The notes under the pieces were generated by a model. The model was given only the letters and a program-made list of their open reading frames with translations, was not told the DNA's origin and made no database searches. A DNA stretch of 47,486 bases from HRBIN23 sp046294495 (GTDB lineage Bacteria; Chloroflexota; Dehalococcoidia; Lucifugimonadales; HRBIN23), in the NCBI GenBank assembly GCA_046294495.1, contig JBKBKV010000008.1, positions 1 through 47,486 on the forward strand, read 5' to 3'. How positions within the stretch are numbered: the first letter of the stretch is position 1; each line of letters begins with the position of its first letter. This document shows, one piece after another, positions 23,139-31,370 of this stretch. A program made the translations under genes and the position numbers.

Positions 23139-25340
23139 CTAGATGAAGATGGGCGCCATTACCAGGGTAATGGTGCTCAGCAGTTTTACCAGCACATGCA
23201 GTGAAGGCCCTGCCGTGTCCTTGAAGGGGTCTCCCACAGTGTCCCCTACCACAGCGGCGGCGTGGGTGGGGGTGCCTTTCCCCACTTTCTCGCCAACTGG
23301 GTTAGAGAAGGCGCCCGACTCTATAAGTTTCTTGGCGTTATCCCATGCACCCCCCGCGTTGTTCATAAAGGTGGCCAGCAGGATTCCCCCAATGGTGCCC
23401 ACCATCAGCAGGGACGCCACCGCCTCGGCCCGCAGGATCAGCCCCACAATGATGGGGACGCCTACCGCCAGGAGGCCAGGAGCAACCATGCCCCGCTGGC
23501 CGGCGCGGGTGGTGATGTCCACAGCCCGTGCGTAGTCAGGGCGGGCCTGGCCGGTCATAATGCCTGGGTTGGTGCGGAACTGGCGGCGCACCTCCTCAAT
23601 GACACTGCTGGCGGCTCGTTGCACCGCCCGGATAGCAAGGGCACTGAAGAGGAAAACCAGCATCACCCCGATGAGGCCCCCAACAAACACCTCTGGCTTC
23701 GCCAGGTTCACCGCTTCTAGAGGCGCGCCCCGCACCTTGGCTACCTCGTCCAGGTAAGCGCTAAAGAGGAGGAACGCCGCCAGCCCTGCCGACCCCATAG
23801 CGTAGCCCTTGGTCAGGGCCTTGGTGGTGTTGCCAACAGCGTCTAGGCGGTCTGTAACGCTACGCACCCTGTCCCCCACCCCGGACATCTCTACAATGCC
23901 GTTGGCGTTGTCTGTGATGGGGCCAAAGGTGTCCATAGCCAGCACATAGGCCGCCGTCATCAGCATGCCCATGGTGGCCACAGCCGTGCCGAAGAGGCCT
24001 CCATGGGGGATGGTGGAACCATCGGGCAGACGCAGTTGGTTGCCCAGCCAGTTGGCCAGCAGGATAGCAATGCCGATAACCACCGCTGTGGAGAAGGTGG
24101 TCTCAAAGCCAACAGATGTGCCCGCCACGATGTTGGTGGCCGGCCCTGTGCGGGATGCCTCGGCGATAGACTTCACCGGGCGGTAATAGACCTCGGTGTA
24201 ATACTGGGTGATGAAGACGAAGGCTACGCTGGTGGCGATGCCCACCAGACCGGCCAGGAAGAGCCACACGGGGTTGCTCACTGCCTGGCCCATCATTCCC
24301 CAGGTGGCTATGGCCAGGAAGACGATGGAAAGGCCAATGGATAGGAAGTAACCCCGGTTCAGGGAACGCATGGGGTTCTCCCCTTCCCGGCCACGCACGG
24401 CCATAACGCCAATGGCGGTGGCGATGAGGCCGAAGGCGCGGATAACCAAGGGGAAGAGGACCCACACCTCGGGCCGAGGGATGTTGGCCCGCACTGCAGC
24501 GGCGTAGGCCGCCACGCCAAGGATCATTGCACCGATGTTCTCGGCCGCTGTAGATTCAAAGAGGTCGGCACCGCGTCCTGCGCAGTCCCCCACATTGTCC
24601 CCCACCAGGTCGGCGATGACGGCTGCATTGCGGGGGTCGTCTTCGGGGATGCCCGCCTCCACCTTGCCCACCAGGTCAGCACCCATATCAGCCGCCTTAG
24701 TGTAGATGCCTCCGCCCAACTGGGCGAAGAGGGCCACAAAGCTGGCCCCGAACCCGAAGCCCACAATAAGGAAGGGGGCAATGGGGACTTCAGCCCTATA
24801 GACGGGGTCAAAGACAAGCCGATTGGGGCCACCGTAGGCGTAGTAAATGGCAAGGATCCCCAGGAGGCTAAGGGCAACGATAAGGAACCCAGAGACTGCC
24901 CCACCCCTGAGAGCAACTGACACGGCCTCTCGCAGGCCTCCCCGCGCTGCAGCGGCGGCCGCCCGCACGTTGCTCTTAACGGAGATATACATTCCAATAA
25001 ACCCTGCTAGGCCAGAGCAGAATGCACCCAGTAGGAAGGCCAGGGCTGTGCGCCACCCTAGCCCTAGAGTGTCGGCGAGGTCAACCGCTCCGTCTCCGGT
25101 AATGTCGCTTCGCCCCAGGAAGGCCAGGAGAAGCCCCATGAGAAGGGCAACGCCTACCGACAGATAGGCGATGGTGCCATACTGGCGGCGCAGAAAGGCC
25201 ATCGCCCCCTCCAGGATGCGGCCGCCAATGTCCTGCATCTCGGGGGGGCCGGGGTCCCGGCGTAGAACATCCCGGGCGAGCCATAAAGCGAAGAGGACAG
25301 CCCCGACGCCCGCGATGGGGACAAGCCAGAACAATGCCAT
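23139..25340 (-). CDS. hppA: Membrane-bound proton-translocating pyrophosphatase, K+-independent type
   Basis: A 733-residue integral membrane protein with about 16 helices that couples pyrophosphate hydrolysis to cation pumping. Substrate-binding motifs are visible: GGGIYTKAADMGADLVGKVE, the acidic DDPRNAAVIADLVGDNVGDC, and near the C-terminus GDTVGDPFKDTAGPSLH. The determinant GNTTKA (Lys after GNTT) marks the K+-independent family; K+-dependent forms have GNTTAA. K+-independent members pump H+. A short loop early in the protein, LGRSDITGDGAVDLADTLG, looks like an EF-hand/dockerin-type calcium loop and is an unusual insertion. It is divergent from the nuo operon, sharing a 234-base gap. Confidence 0.95.
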   Translation of the reverse strand: MALFWLVPIAGVGAVLFALWLARDVLRRDPGPPEMQDIGGRILEGAMAFLRRQYGTIAYLSVGVALLMGLLLAFLGRSDITGDGAVDLADTLGLGWRTALAFLLGAFCSGLAGFIGMYISVKSNVRAAAAAARGGLREAVSVALRGGAVSGFLIVALSLLGILAIYYAYGGPNRLVFDPVYRAEVPIAPFLIVGFGFGASFVALFAQLGGGIYTKAADMGADLVGKVEAGIPEDDPRNAAVIADLVGDNVGDCAGRGADLFESTAAENIGAMILGVAAYAAAVRANIPRPEVWVLFPLVIRAFGLIATAIGVMAVRGREGENPMRSLNRGYFLSIGLSIVFLAIATWGMMGQAVSNPVWLFLAGLVGIATSVAFVFITQYYTEVYYRPVKSIAEASRTGPATNIVAGTSVGFETTFSTAVVIGIAILLANWLGNQLRLPDGSTIPHGGLFGTAVATMGMLMTAAYVLAMDTFGPITDNANGIVEMSGVGDRVRSVTDRLDAVGNTTKALTKGYAMGSAGLAAFLLFSAYLDEVAKVRGAPLEAVNLAKPEVFVGGLIGVMLVFLFSALAIRAVQRAASSVIEEVRRQFRTNPGIMTGQARPDYARAVDITTRAGQRGMVAPGLLAVGVPIIVGLILRAEAVASLLMVGTIGGILLATFMNNAGGAWDNAKKLIESGAFSNPVGEKVGKGTPTHAAAVVGDTVGDPFKDTAGPSLHVLVKLLSTITLVMAPIFI

Positions 25341-25396
25341 GCACGCCTCCTATTGGGTTATCCCCGTGTGGATTGTGGCCCTTATCACTAAAGACT

Positions 25397-25424
25397 ATGC
25401 TACCACAAGTGCTTCTGCCTGCAA
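25397..25424 (-). promoter_or_regulatory. Possible promoter of hppA
   Basis: On the minus strand TAGCAT (25402-25397) is preceded, after 16 bases, by a weak TTGCAG (25424-25419). It is 56 bases before the ATG at 25340. The -35 match is poor; the call leans on the TAGCAT also seen at other promoters in this window. Confidence 0.3.
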
Positions 25425-25499
25425 GGCAAGGCAGAGCACCCCATCTGGGCGCTACCCTTGCCAGGGGGATATGGCTGGCGATAGCACAAACCTACCGCA

Positions 25500-25529
25500 T
25501 TGACAGATGGGGAGGGGGTCTGGTATGGT
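25500..25529 (+). promoter_or_regulatory. Promoter of the nuo operon
   Basis: TTGACA (25500-25505), an 18-base spacer and TATGGT (25524-25529), with TGG just before the -10 as an extended element. Transcription would begin about 40 bases before the nuoA ATG. Confidence 0.5.
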
Positions 25530-25574
25530 AAAGGGTGGAGGCTTACCCCCAGATGGGGAGGGCAGGAGTGGAGC

Positions 25575-25943
25575 ATGCCCCAGGCTTACGCCGTCAACTA
25601 CACGGTGGTGGTCCTGGCGGCCGTTGTTGGTGCAATAGCCATCGGTGCCCTCTTCGCCCTGAACGCCCTCCTGGCTCCCCGGCGCCCCTCTCCTGTCAAG
25701 GCCGACCCCTTTGAGTGCGGTATCGTGCCCGCCCCCTTCCTGTGGTCGCAAATTAACATCCGCTATTATGTGTTCGCTATCCTATTCCTGGTGTTTGATG
25801 TGGAAGCGGTGTTCCTCTTCCCCTGGGCGGTGGTCTTCTTGAAGAGCACCCCGGCCGTTTTCTACGAGATGTTGGTTTTCATTGCTATCCTGTTGTTCGG
25901 GGTGCTCTACGGCTGGCGCAAGGGGGCCTTGCAATGGCAATAA
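25575..25943 (+). CDS. nuoA: Complex I subunit A
   Basis: A 122-residue membrane subunit with three helices. The signature KADPFECGIVPAPFLWSQI and the following helix YYVFAILFLVFDVEAVFLF, with conserved acidic residues, identify NuoA. Together with NuoH and NuoJ it forms the channel entry near the quinone site. The ATG at 25575 follows AGGAG. It begins an operon in the order ABCD-HIJK-LMN, and its 3' end overlaps nuoB by 10 bases. Confidence 0.96.
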   Translation: MPQAYAVNYTVVVLAAVVGAIAIGALFALNALLAPRRPSPVKADPFECGIVPAPFLWSQINIRYYVFAILFLVFDVEAVFLFPWAVVFLKSTPAVFYEMLVFIAILLFGVLYGWRKGALQWQ

Positions 25944-26575
25944 TCCTTCGCCCCAAGAAGGATGAGCAGGGCAAGCCTACCTCCCACCACCCTTTCCAGG
26001 CCCAACCGTGGACGCCCGGCTCGGGGATAGAGCGGGCCGAGCCTGTTATCATTGCGCGGGGCAACCTTCACCCACCTCCTCCCCTTCTGCGCGGAGCGCC
26101 GGGCGTTGTTCTAGCCCGCTCGGAGGGGCTTTTTGCTCTGGCGCGCAAGAACTCCCTTTGGCCCTTGACCTTCGGCTTGGCCTGCTGTGCCATTGAGATG
26201 ATCTCCACCTACATGGCCAACCACGACTTTGACCGTTTTGGTGTGGTAACCTGGCCCTCTCCGCGCCAGGCAGATGTGATGATTGTGGCGGGAACGGTGG
26301 TGAAAAAGATGGCCGAACCCATCCGCCGTCTGTATGAGCAGATGCCGGAGCCCAAGTGGGTCGTCGCCATGGGTTCCTGCGCTACCAACGGAGGCCCTTA
26401 CTACCGTTCCTATTCGGTGGTGATGGGAGTAGACCACATTATCCCCGTAGATGTGTATGTTCCAGGATGCCCACCGCGCCCCGAAGCCCTTCTGGATGGC
26501 ATCCTTCGCCTGCAGCAGAAGATCAGCGAGGACGCGCGCAACCGTGCCCGACGAGCCGAAGCCACAGCAGAGTAG
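25934..26575 (+). CDS. nuoB: Complex I subunit B ([4Fe-4S] N2 cluster)
   Basis: The 213-residue NuoB carries the terminal cluster N2 that reduces quinone. The ligands are the paired Cys84-Cys85 in GLACCAIEM, Cys149 in GSCATNGG and Cys179 in PGCPPRPEALL. The first 60 residues are a Pro-rich extension not needed for the fold and longer than in many homologues. A 30-residue charged tail (RARRAEATAE) overlaps the nuoC start. The ATG overlaps the end of nuoA. Confidence 0.96.
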   Translation: MAIILRPKKDEQGKPTSHHPFQAQPWTPGSGIERAEPVIIARGNLHPPPPLLRGAPGVVLARSEGLFALARKNSLWPLTFGLACCAIEMISTYMANHDFDRFGVVTWPSPRQADVMIVAGTVVKKMAEPIRRLYEQMPEPKWVVAMGSCATNGGPYYRSYSVVMGVDHIIPVDVYVPGCPPRPEALLDGILRLQQKISEDARNRARRAEATAE

Positions 26576-27092
26576 TCCGGCCAATAGGCCCGCCGGTGGC
26601 CACGCCGAAGCTGCCCTCCCTGAGCGGCTGGATGGTAGGGGCCAGGCCCTCAAGGCCCTCCTGCCGGAGGTATTGCCCCTCTTGCAGGCGCGTGTCTCCG
26701 TTGCTCTAGACGAGGTGGTTCTCACGGTGCCTCCGGAGCAGGTGGTGGAGGTGTGCCTAACCTTGCGCGACGACCCACGCACCCGTTTTGATTTCCTGCG
26801 GTGTCTTTCGGTGGTGGACTATGGCGACTACCTGCAGGTGGTCTACCACCTCTGGTCTATGGAGAAGCGCCATAAGATGGTGATAAAGGTAAACACCCCC
26901 GCCGAGAAGCCCGAAGTGCCTTCGGTTACCGGCGTGTGGAAGGGAGCGGACTGGTTTGAGCGGGAGGGGCACGACCTCTACGGTGTGGTGTTCACCGGCC
27001 ATCCCAACCTGGCACCTCTCCTCCTATGGGAGGGGTTCCCAGGCTACCCGGGGCGAAAAAGTTACCCCTTCCACGACTACAAGGAGTGGTGA
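26544..27092 (+). CDS. nuoC: Complex I subunit C (30 kDa)
   Basis: The 182-residue NuoC. The family pattern is RFDFLRCLSVVDYGDYLQVV, VPSVTGVWKGADWFERE, HDLYGVVFTGHPNL and the C-terminal GRKSYPF. The start is taken as GTG at 26544, which overlaps nuoB by 32 bases and adds an approximately 30-residue polar, low-conservation N-terminus (PKPQQSSPANRPAGGHAEA). An internal start would be needed for a shorter product, and none has a better ribosome site. NuoC is separate from NuoD, unlike the fused form of enterobacteria. Confidence 0.92.
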   Translation: MPDEPKPQQSSPANRPAGGHAEAALPERLDGRGQALKALLPEVLPLLQARVSVALDEVVLTVPPEQVVEVCLTLRDDPRTRFDFLRCLSVVDYGDYLQVVYHLWSMEKRHKMVIKVNTPAEKPEVPSVTGVWKGADWFEREGHDLYGVVFTGHPNLAPLLLWEGFPGYPGRKSYPFHDYKEW

Positions 27093-27096
27093 AGAT

Positions 27097-28215
27097 ATGG
27101 CCGAGGCTCGCCCCCTGGAGGTTCGGGAACTCCTCATCAATATGGGGCCACAGCACCCCAGCACCCACGGCGTCTTCCGCATGGTCATCTGGGTAGATGG
27201 GGAGCGCATCGTGCGGGTGGAACCCCACATCGGCTACCTCCACCGGGGGTCCGAGAAGCTGTGCGAGGGTGAGACCTACCTGCAGATCCCTACCCTATTT
27301 GACCGCCTAGACTACCTCTCCAACTTCAACAACGAAATGGCATTCTGTATGGCGGTGGAGAAACTTATGGGCTTAGATGTGCCGGAGCGCGCCCAGTATG
27401 TGCGCATTATCCTGTGTGAACTGAACCGCATCGCCAGCCACATGATGTTCTACGCCGCCTTTGGGCTGGACGCTGGCGCTATGACCCCGAGCATGTATGC
27501 TTTCCGGGAGCGGGAGCGTATCCAGCAGGTCTTTGAGGCGGTCTCCGGGGCGCGCATGATGCACGACTACTTCAGGGTGGGGGGTCTGCGCCAGGCCCCG
27601 CCCGACGATTTCAAGGAGCGTGTCCAGCGTGTGTTGCCTGCCCTGGAGCAGGGGATCAACGAATGCGATACCCTTCTGAGCCGCAATGAGGTGTTCCTTG
27701 CGCGCACCAGAGGCATTGGTAAGATCTCGGCCCAGGAGGCCATCGCCTGGGGGATGACAGGCCCCTGCCTGCGGGCGTGCGGTATCCCTTACGACATCCG
27801 GGCGGTGGAGCCCTACTCCTTATACGACCGCTTTGACTTTGACATCCCTGTGGGGAGTCAAGGGGACTGTTGGGATAGGTATATGGTGCGGGTAGAGGAG
27901 ATGCGCCAGTCGCTGCGCATCATCCGACAGGCCCTGCAGCAGATGCCAGATGAGGGCACGGTGATGGCGGCAGGGGCGCGACGGCTTCCGCGCCCCCCAA
28001 AGGGGGAGGTGTATCTGCGCACCGAGAGCCCTCGGGGCGAGTTGGGTATCTACCTGGTGAGCGATGGGTCGGAACGCCCCTACCGGGTGAAAGTCCGCGC
28101 CCCGTCCTTTGCCAACCTGCAGGCCCTTCCTGTCCTTATGCGCGATTGCTATGTGGCCGACTGTGTAGTCATCCTTGGTTCCCTGGACATAGTTCTAGGG
28201 GATGTAGACCGATAA
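27097..28215 (+). CDS. nuoD: Complex I subunit D (49 kDa)
   Basis: The 372-residue quinone-site subunit. It begins in the usual way, LLINMGPQHPSTHGVFRM, with the HPSTHG loop near quinone, and continues with EPHIGYLHRGSEK, DRLDYLSNFNNEMAF and YDRFDFDIPVG. The end is DIVLGDVDR, the standard C-terminus. The ATG at 27097, 4 bases after the nuoC stop, follows GGAG. The length is a little shorter than many NuoD proteins because the N-terminal arm is short. Confidence 0.96.
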   Translation: MAEARPLEVRELLINMGPQHPSTHGVFRMVIWVDGERIVRVEPHIGYLHRGSEKLCEGETYLQIPTLFDRLDYLSNFNNEMAFCMAVEKLMGLDVPERAQYVRIILCELNRIASHMMFYAAFGLDAGAMTPSMYAFRERERIQQVFEAVSGARMMHDYFRVGGLRQAPPDDFKERVQRVLPALEQGINECDTLLSRNEVFLARTRGIGKISAQEAIAWGMTGPCLRACGIPYDIRAVEPYSLYDRFDFDIPVGSQGDCWDRYMVRVEEMRQSLRIIRQALQQMPDEGTVMAAGARRLPRPPKGEVYLRTESPRGELGIYLVSDGSERPYRVKVRAPSFANLQALPVLMRDCYVADCVVILGSLDIVLGDVDR

Positions 28216-28227
28216 GGGGGCTGCTGT

Positions 28228-29487
28228 ATGCCTGAGGTGGCGGTGCTGGCCTTCGTGGCAGGGGTGGTGCTAGCCCTGGGCTTGTTCGCCTGGCTGGCCC
28301 TCACACTGGTGCAGGTGCTGGGGAGCGAGTGGGGGTGGGGCATAGGCGTTGGAGGTGCGGCTGTGCTGGGGGCTGGGGTTGTGCTCCTGCTTGCTTTGGT
28401 TGGGCTACGCTGGCAGGCCCTGGCTTATATCGGGGGGCTGTTTGCGCTCGCCACCTTCCTCTCCCTTATAACTTTTGCCCTGGTGTGGCTGGAGCGCAAA
28501 TACCTGGGACGCCTCCAGCAGAGGTTGGGGCCTACTCGCGTGGGGCCTTTTGGCCTCCTCCAGCCCGTTGCCGACGCCGTGAAACTGCTCCTAAAGGAGG
28601 ACATCCTCCCCGCCTGGGCGGACAAGGTGGTTTACTGGACAGCGCCTCTAATCGCCTTTGTGCCGGCGTTCATGGTGTGGGTAACCATTCCATTCAGCCG
28701 CGACCTGGTGGTGCGGGACCTGGATCTAGGCCTTTTGTATGTAGTGGCCTTCTCGGTGCTGGGGATAACTGGTCTGCTGGTGGCTGGGTGGGGGTCGGCC
28801 AACAAATACGGTGTCCTAGGTAGCCTGCGCTCGGCCGCCCAACTTATCAGTTACGAGATCCCCGTTGTGGTGGTGGCCCTTGCTGTTGCTATGTTGGCTG
28901 GCTCACTGAACCTGGTGGAGATCGTGGAGCGCCAACGCCCCATTTACGCCCTGGTGCAACCCCTGGGGCTGTTTATCTTTCTGTTGGCGGGTCTGGCCGA
29001 GGTGGGGCGCACCCCCTTTGACATATACCATGCAGAATCGGAAATAGTAGGGGGGCCATTCATTGAATACAGCGGTGCCCACTGGGCCGCGTTTTATCTG
29101 GCCGAGTATGTGAACACCTTCCTGGTAGGTGCCATGACTGCCCTACTCTTCCTTGGAGGGTGGAAGGGGCCGTTGCTCCCGCCAGTGGTCTGGTTCCTGC
29201 TGAAGACCTTTGGGGTGGTGCTATTGATGTTCTGGTTCCGTGGCACCTTCCCCCGTCTGCGCATTGACCAGTTGATGGCCCTCGGGTGGCAGGTGCTGGT
29301 GCCCTTGAGCTTCCTGGTCCTATTCCTGACAGGGGTAGCCCTGTTTTTCGGGTGGCCCTGGTGGGGGTTGTCTCTAGTGTCGATTGCCGTCGTGGCGGGT
29401 GTGGCCTGGGCGGTGCACCAGCACGCCCACCGACAGCGCCCGTGGGTTCGCCTTATCCCAGCCCAGGAGGTGCGCAGTGCTGGCTAG
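28228..29487 (+). CDS. nuoH: Complex I subunit H, with N-terminal extension
   Basis: A 419-residue subunit; typical NuoH proteins have about 325-345. The first conserved helix ends in VWLERKYLGRLQQRLGPTRVGP with the ERK at residues 89-91, about 50 residues later than usual, so one or two extra N-terminal helices (about 5-30 and 40-62) are present. Later motifs are GLLQPVADAVKLLLKED, GRTPFDIYHAESEIVGG and FWFRGTFPRLRIDQLM. It forms most of the quinone chamber. The C-terminus also has an extra helix and basic tail. It overlaps nuoI by 11 bases. Confidence 0.95.
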   Translation: MPEVAVLAFVAGVVLALGLFAWLALTLVQVLGSEWGWGIGVGGAAVLGAGVVLLLALVGLRWQALAYIGGLFALATFLSLITFALVWLERKYLGRLQQRLGPTRVGPFGLLQPVADAVKLLLKEDILPAWADKVVYWTAPLIAFVPAFMVWVTIPFSRDLVVRDLDLGLLYVVAFSVLGITGLLVAGWGSANKYGVLGSLRSAAQLISYEIPVVVVALAVAMLAGSLNLVEIVERQRPIYALVQPLGLFIFLLAGLAEVGRTPFDIYHAESEIVGGPFIEYSGAHWAAFYLAEYVNTFLVGAMTALLFLGGWKGPLLPPVVWFLLKTFGVVLLMFWFRGTFPRLRIDQLMALGWQVLVPLSFLVLFLTGVALFFGWPWWGLSLVSIAVVAGVAWAVHQHAHRQRPWVRLIPAQEVRSAG

Positions 29488-30022
29488 CCTCAAAGGCCTG
29501 CTCCTGACCATGCGCACAACCTTCCGCCGTCCAGTAACGGCCCAATACCCGAAGGAGCATCTTCCTATTCAGCCCCGCTATATGGGTTTCCCGGCCCTAA
29601 CCTGGGACCACAAAGTTGGCGAGCCTTACTGCACTGCGTGCATGGTGTGCGTGCGCAACTGCCCCACTCAGTGCATGAAGGCCACCATGAAAGATAACCC
29701 CCTCTACAAGGAGGGGAGAAGCCCACGCAGAAAGATTGTGGAGGCTTTTGAGATTAACCTGAACAGGTGCATCCTGTGCGGGATATGCGTGGAGGTGTGC
29801 AACTTTGACGCTATCGTTATGAGTTACGAGCACGAACTGAGCACCTTCCAACGCAACGGGCGCAGGGTGAACCTCCAGCAGCTCCTGGAGATGGGGAAGC
29901 GTTACCAGGCACTGGCCGGCTGGCGCCCCGAGGCGGAGATAAAGGCAGAGCAGGAGAAGGCCCGCCTCCCTTCTGCCACCGCGGCGGCCAAACCCAACCC
30001 TTCGGAGAAAGGGACGCCGTGA
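29477..30022 (+). CDS. nuoI: Complex I subunit I (two [4Fe-4S] clusters)
   Basis: A 181-residue ferredoxin-like subunit carrying clusters N6a and N6b. The two CxxCxxCxxxC motifs are at Cys52-55-58-62 (CTACMVCVRNCP) and Cys98-101-104-108 (CILCGICVEVC). The GTG at 29477 is preceded by AGGAGGT five bases upstream and overlaps the end of nuoH. The N-terminal RYMGFPALTWD is close to the usual RGRHVL-type segment. The last 30 residues are Ala/Pro/Lys-rich and poorly conserved. In complexes without NuoEFG this subunit would receive electrons from the external donor, probably ferredoxin. Confidence 0.95.
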   Translation: MLASLKGLLLTMRTTFRRPVTAQYPKEHLPIQPRYMGFPALTWDHKVGEPYCTACMVCVRNCPTQCMKATMKDNPLYKEGRSPRRKIVEAFEINLNRCILCGICVEVCNFDAIVMSYEHELSTFQRNGRRVNLQQLLEMGKRYQALAGWRPEAEIKAEQEKARLPSATAAAKPNPSEKGTP

Positions 30023-30519
30023 GCCCGACCCTGCTTGCCCTGGCATTCCTGGCGGCCGTGGTGCTGGGCGGAGGGGTAGGGGTGGTAACCTCTCGTAATG
30101 TGGTGCACGCCGCACTTTTCCTCCTTCTATCGCTGGGGGGCGTTGCTGGGGTTTTCATCCTGCTGCTGGCAGAGTTCCTGGCGCTGGTGCAGGTGCTTAT
30201 TTATGGCGGGGCGGTGGTCATCGTTTTGGTGTTCGCCCTAATGCTCACCCGCTCCCAGGACTTCGCGGGCGTGCAGGACAACCCTCAATGGGGTTTGGGG
30301 CTGGTGTCAGCACTGGCGGTGATGGGTGTTCTGATAGGGGCATTGCTCCGATGGCGCCCTCAGCCTTTGGTTCTGGAGCGGGTAGAGTTTGAAGCCCTTG
30401 GGAAGGAACTGTTCATACGATGGGCTATCCCCTTTGAGGTGGTGAGCCTAATTTTATTGTTGGCTTTGATCGGTGCCATCATTATCTCACGGGAGCGTGG
30501 CCCCGGAGGACGGGCATGA
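30019..30519 (+). CDS. nuoJ: Complex I subunit J
   Basis: A 166-residue subunit with five predicted helices. The pattern SRNVVHAALFLLLSLGGVAG and EFLALVQVLIYGGAVVIVLV is characteristic, including the pi-bulge region near the YGGAV. The start is GTG, which overlaps the nuoI stop (GTGA), so translation is coupled. The 3' end overlaps nuoK by 4 bases (ATGA). Confidence 0.95.
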   Translation: MSPTLLALAFLAAVVLGGGVGVVTSRNVVHAALFLLLSLGGVAGVFILLLAEFLALVQVLIYGGAVVIVLVFALMLTRSQDFAGVQDNPQWGLGLVSALAVMGVLIGALLRWRPQPLVLERVEFEALGKELFIRWAIPFEVVSLILLLALIGAIIISRERGPGGRA

Positions 30520-30821
30520 GCCTTATGCACTTTGAACTGCTCAGCGCCGCCCTCTTCGCTTTAGGACTATACGGGGTGCTAGCACGGCGCAATGCAGTGC
30601 TGGTGCTCATGGCTATTGAACTTATGCTCAACGCTGTCAACATCAACTTTGTAGCCTTCGCCCTCTTTCTGGACCCCTCCCGTTTGGTGGGGCAAGTCTT
30701 GGCGGTGTTCGTTATCACCCTAGCGGCTGCCGAGGTGGGCCTGGCATTGGCTATCATCCTGCGCATCTATCGTAACCGGGGGACGGCTAATCTAGACGAA
30801 ATCAACCTCATGAAGTGGTGA
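30516..30821 (+). CDS. nuoK: Complex I subunit K
   Basis: A 101-residue subunit with three helices, homologous to MrpC. The helix VLVLMAIELMLNAVNINFVA carries the conserved Glu for proton transfer, and VFVITLAAAEVGLALAII a second conserved Glu. It overlaps nuoJ (ATGA). Three bases further on, a frameshifted HEPN-like remnant begins and delays nuoL by 549 bases. Confidence 0.95.
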   Translation: MSLMHFELLSAALFALGLYGVLARRNAVLVLMAIELMLNAVNINFVAFALFLDPSRLVGQVLAVFVITLAAAEVGLALAIILRIYRNRGTANLDEINLMKW

Positions 30822-30823
30822 GC

Positions 30824-31194
30824 ATGGCCCAGCGGGTGATGGACTGGTTCCGCCAGGCAGAGAGCGAACTGGAACAGGCGGATGGTTCCGGCCTGCAGGG
30901 CGGCAGGAGTGGGCGTGTTTGGTCTACCATCAGCCGGTCAAGCCTTGCGCCTCGCACGGAGGCAGGGTGCGTGGGGCCTTGTCGTGCGCCTTTTGCAAGG
31001 CCTCCCCTTCTGTGTCTGTCTACGGGGACTTGATGGAGAAAGCCCATGTGCAGGATGCCTTTTATATCTCCTTGCGTTACCCCAATGCCTACGCCGAGGG
31101 GGCGCCCTTTGAGTACTTTGGGCGTCTGCAGAGCCACAAGGCTATTCACTATACCAGAGAGGATCTTGAGTTCGTCCCTGCTCGTATGGCCTAA
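30824..31194 (+). pseudogene. Frameshifted HEPN-domain protein remnant
   Basis: The 549-base gap between nuoK and nuoL holds a decayed gene. In one frame from ATG 30824 it begins MAQRVMDWFRQAESELEQAD, a typical HEPN-protein start. A second frame continues (about 30915-31010) with GAWGLVVRLLQGLP, where HEPN proteins have a GH-x-LL helix. The third frame ends the match with LMEKAHVQDAFYISLRYPNA, YAEGAPFEYFG and YTREDLEFVPARMA, the usual HEPN C-terminus. At least two frame changes are needed, so no full product can form. The conserved His after the Gly is Leu here. Sequence error is an alternative to real decay. Confidence 0.75.
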
Positions 31195-31313
31195 CCGCAG
31201 GAAAGTTGACCAGGCCCTTTGGGCGATGGGAAGGGTTCAGGTTCTGGAGGAGACGGTGTGGTTATACTCGCGCCCCATGTAAGGGGGGGCTATAGCGTAG
31301 AGAGAGGCGGCAG

Positions 31314-31336
31314 GGGGCCGGGGGTTCTCGGCCCCT
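31314..31336 (+). promoter_or_regulatory. GC-rich hairpin before nuoL
   Basis: GGGGCCG and CGGCCCC form a 7-base-pair stem with an 8-base loop, followed by TTTG, about 35 bases before the nuoL ATG. It resembles a weak attenuator or an RNA-stability element between nuoK and nuoL. A TATACT at 31263-31268 could be a -10 for separate nuoLMN transcription, but no -35 is seen. Confidence 0.3.
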
Positions 31337-31370
31337 TTGTATGGGGAAGGCTTGTCAAGGAGGGTAGCCT

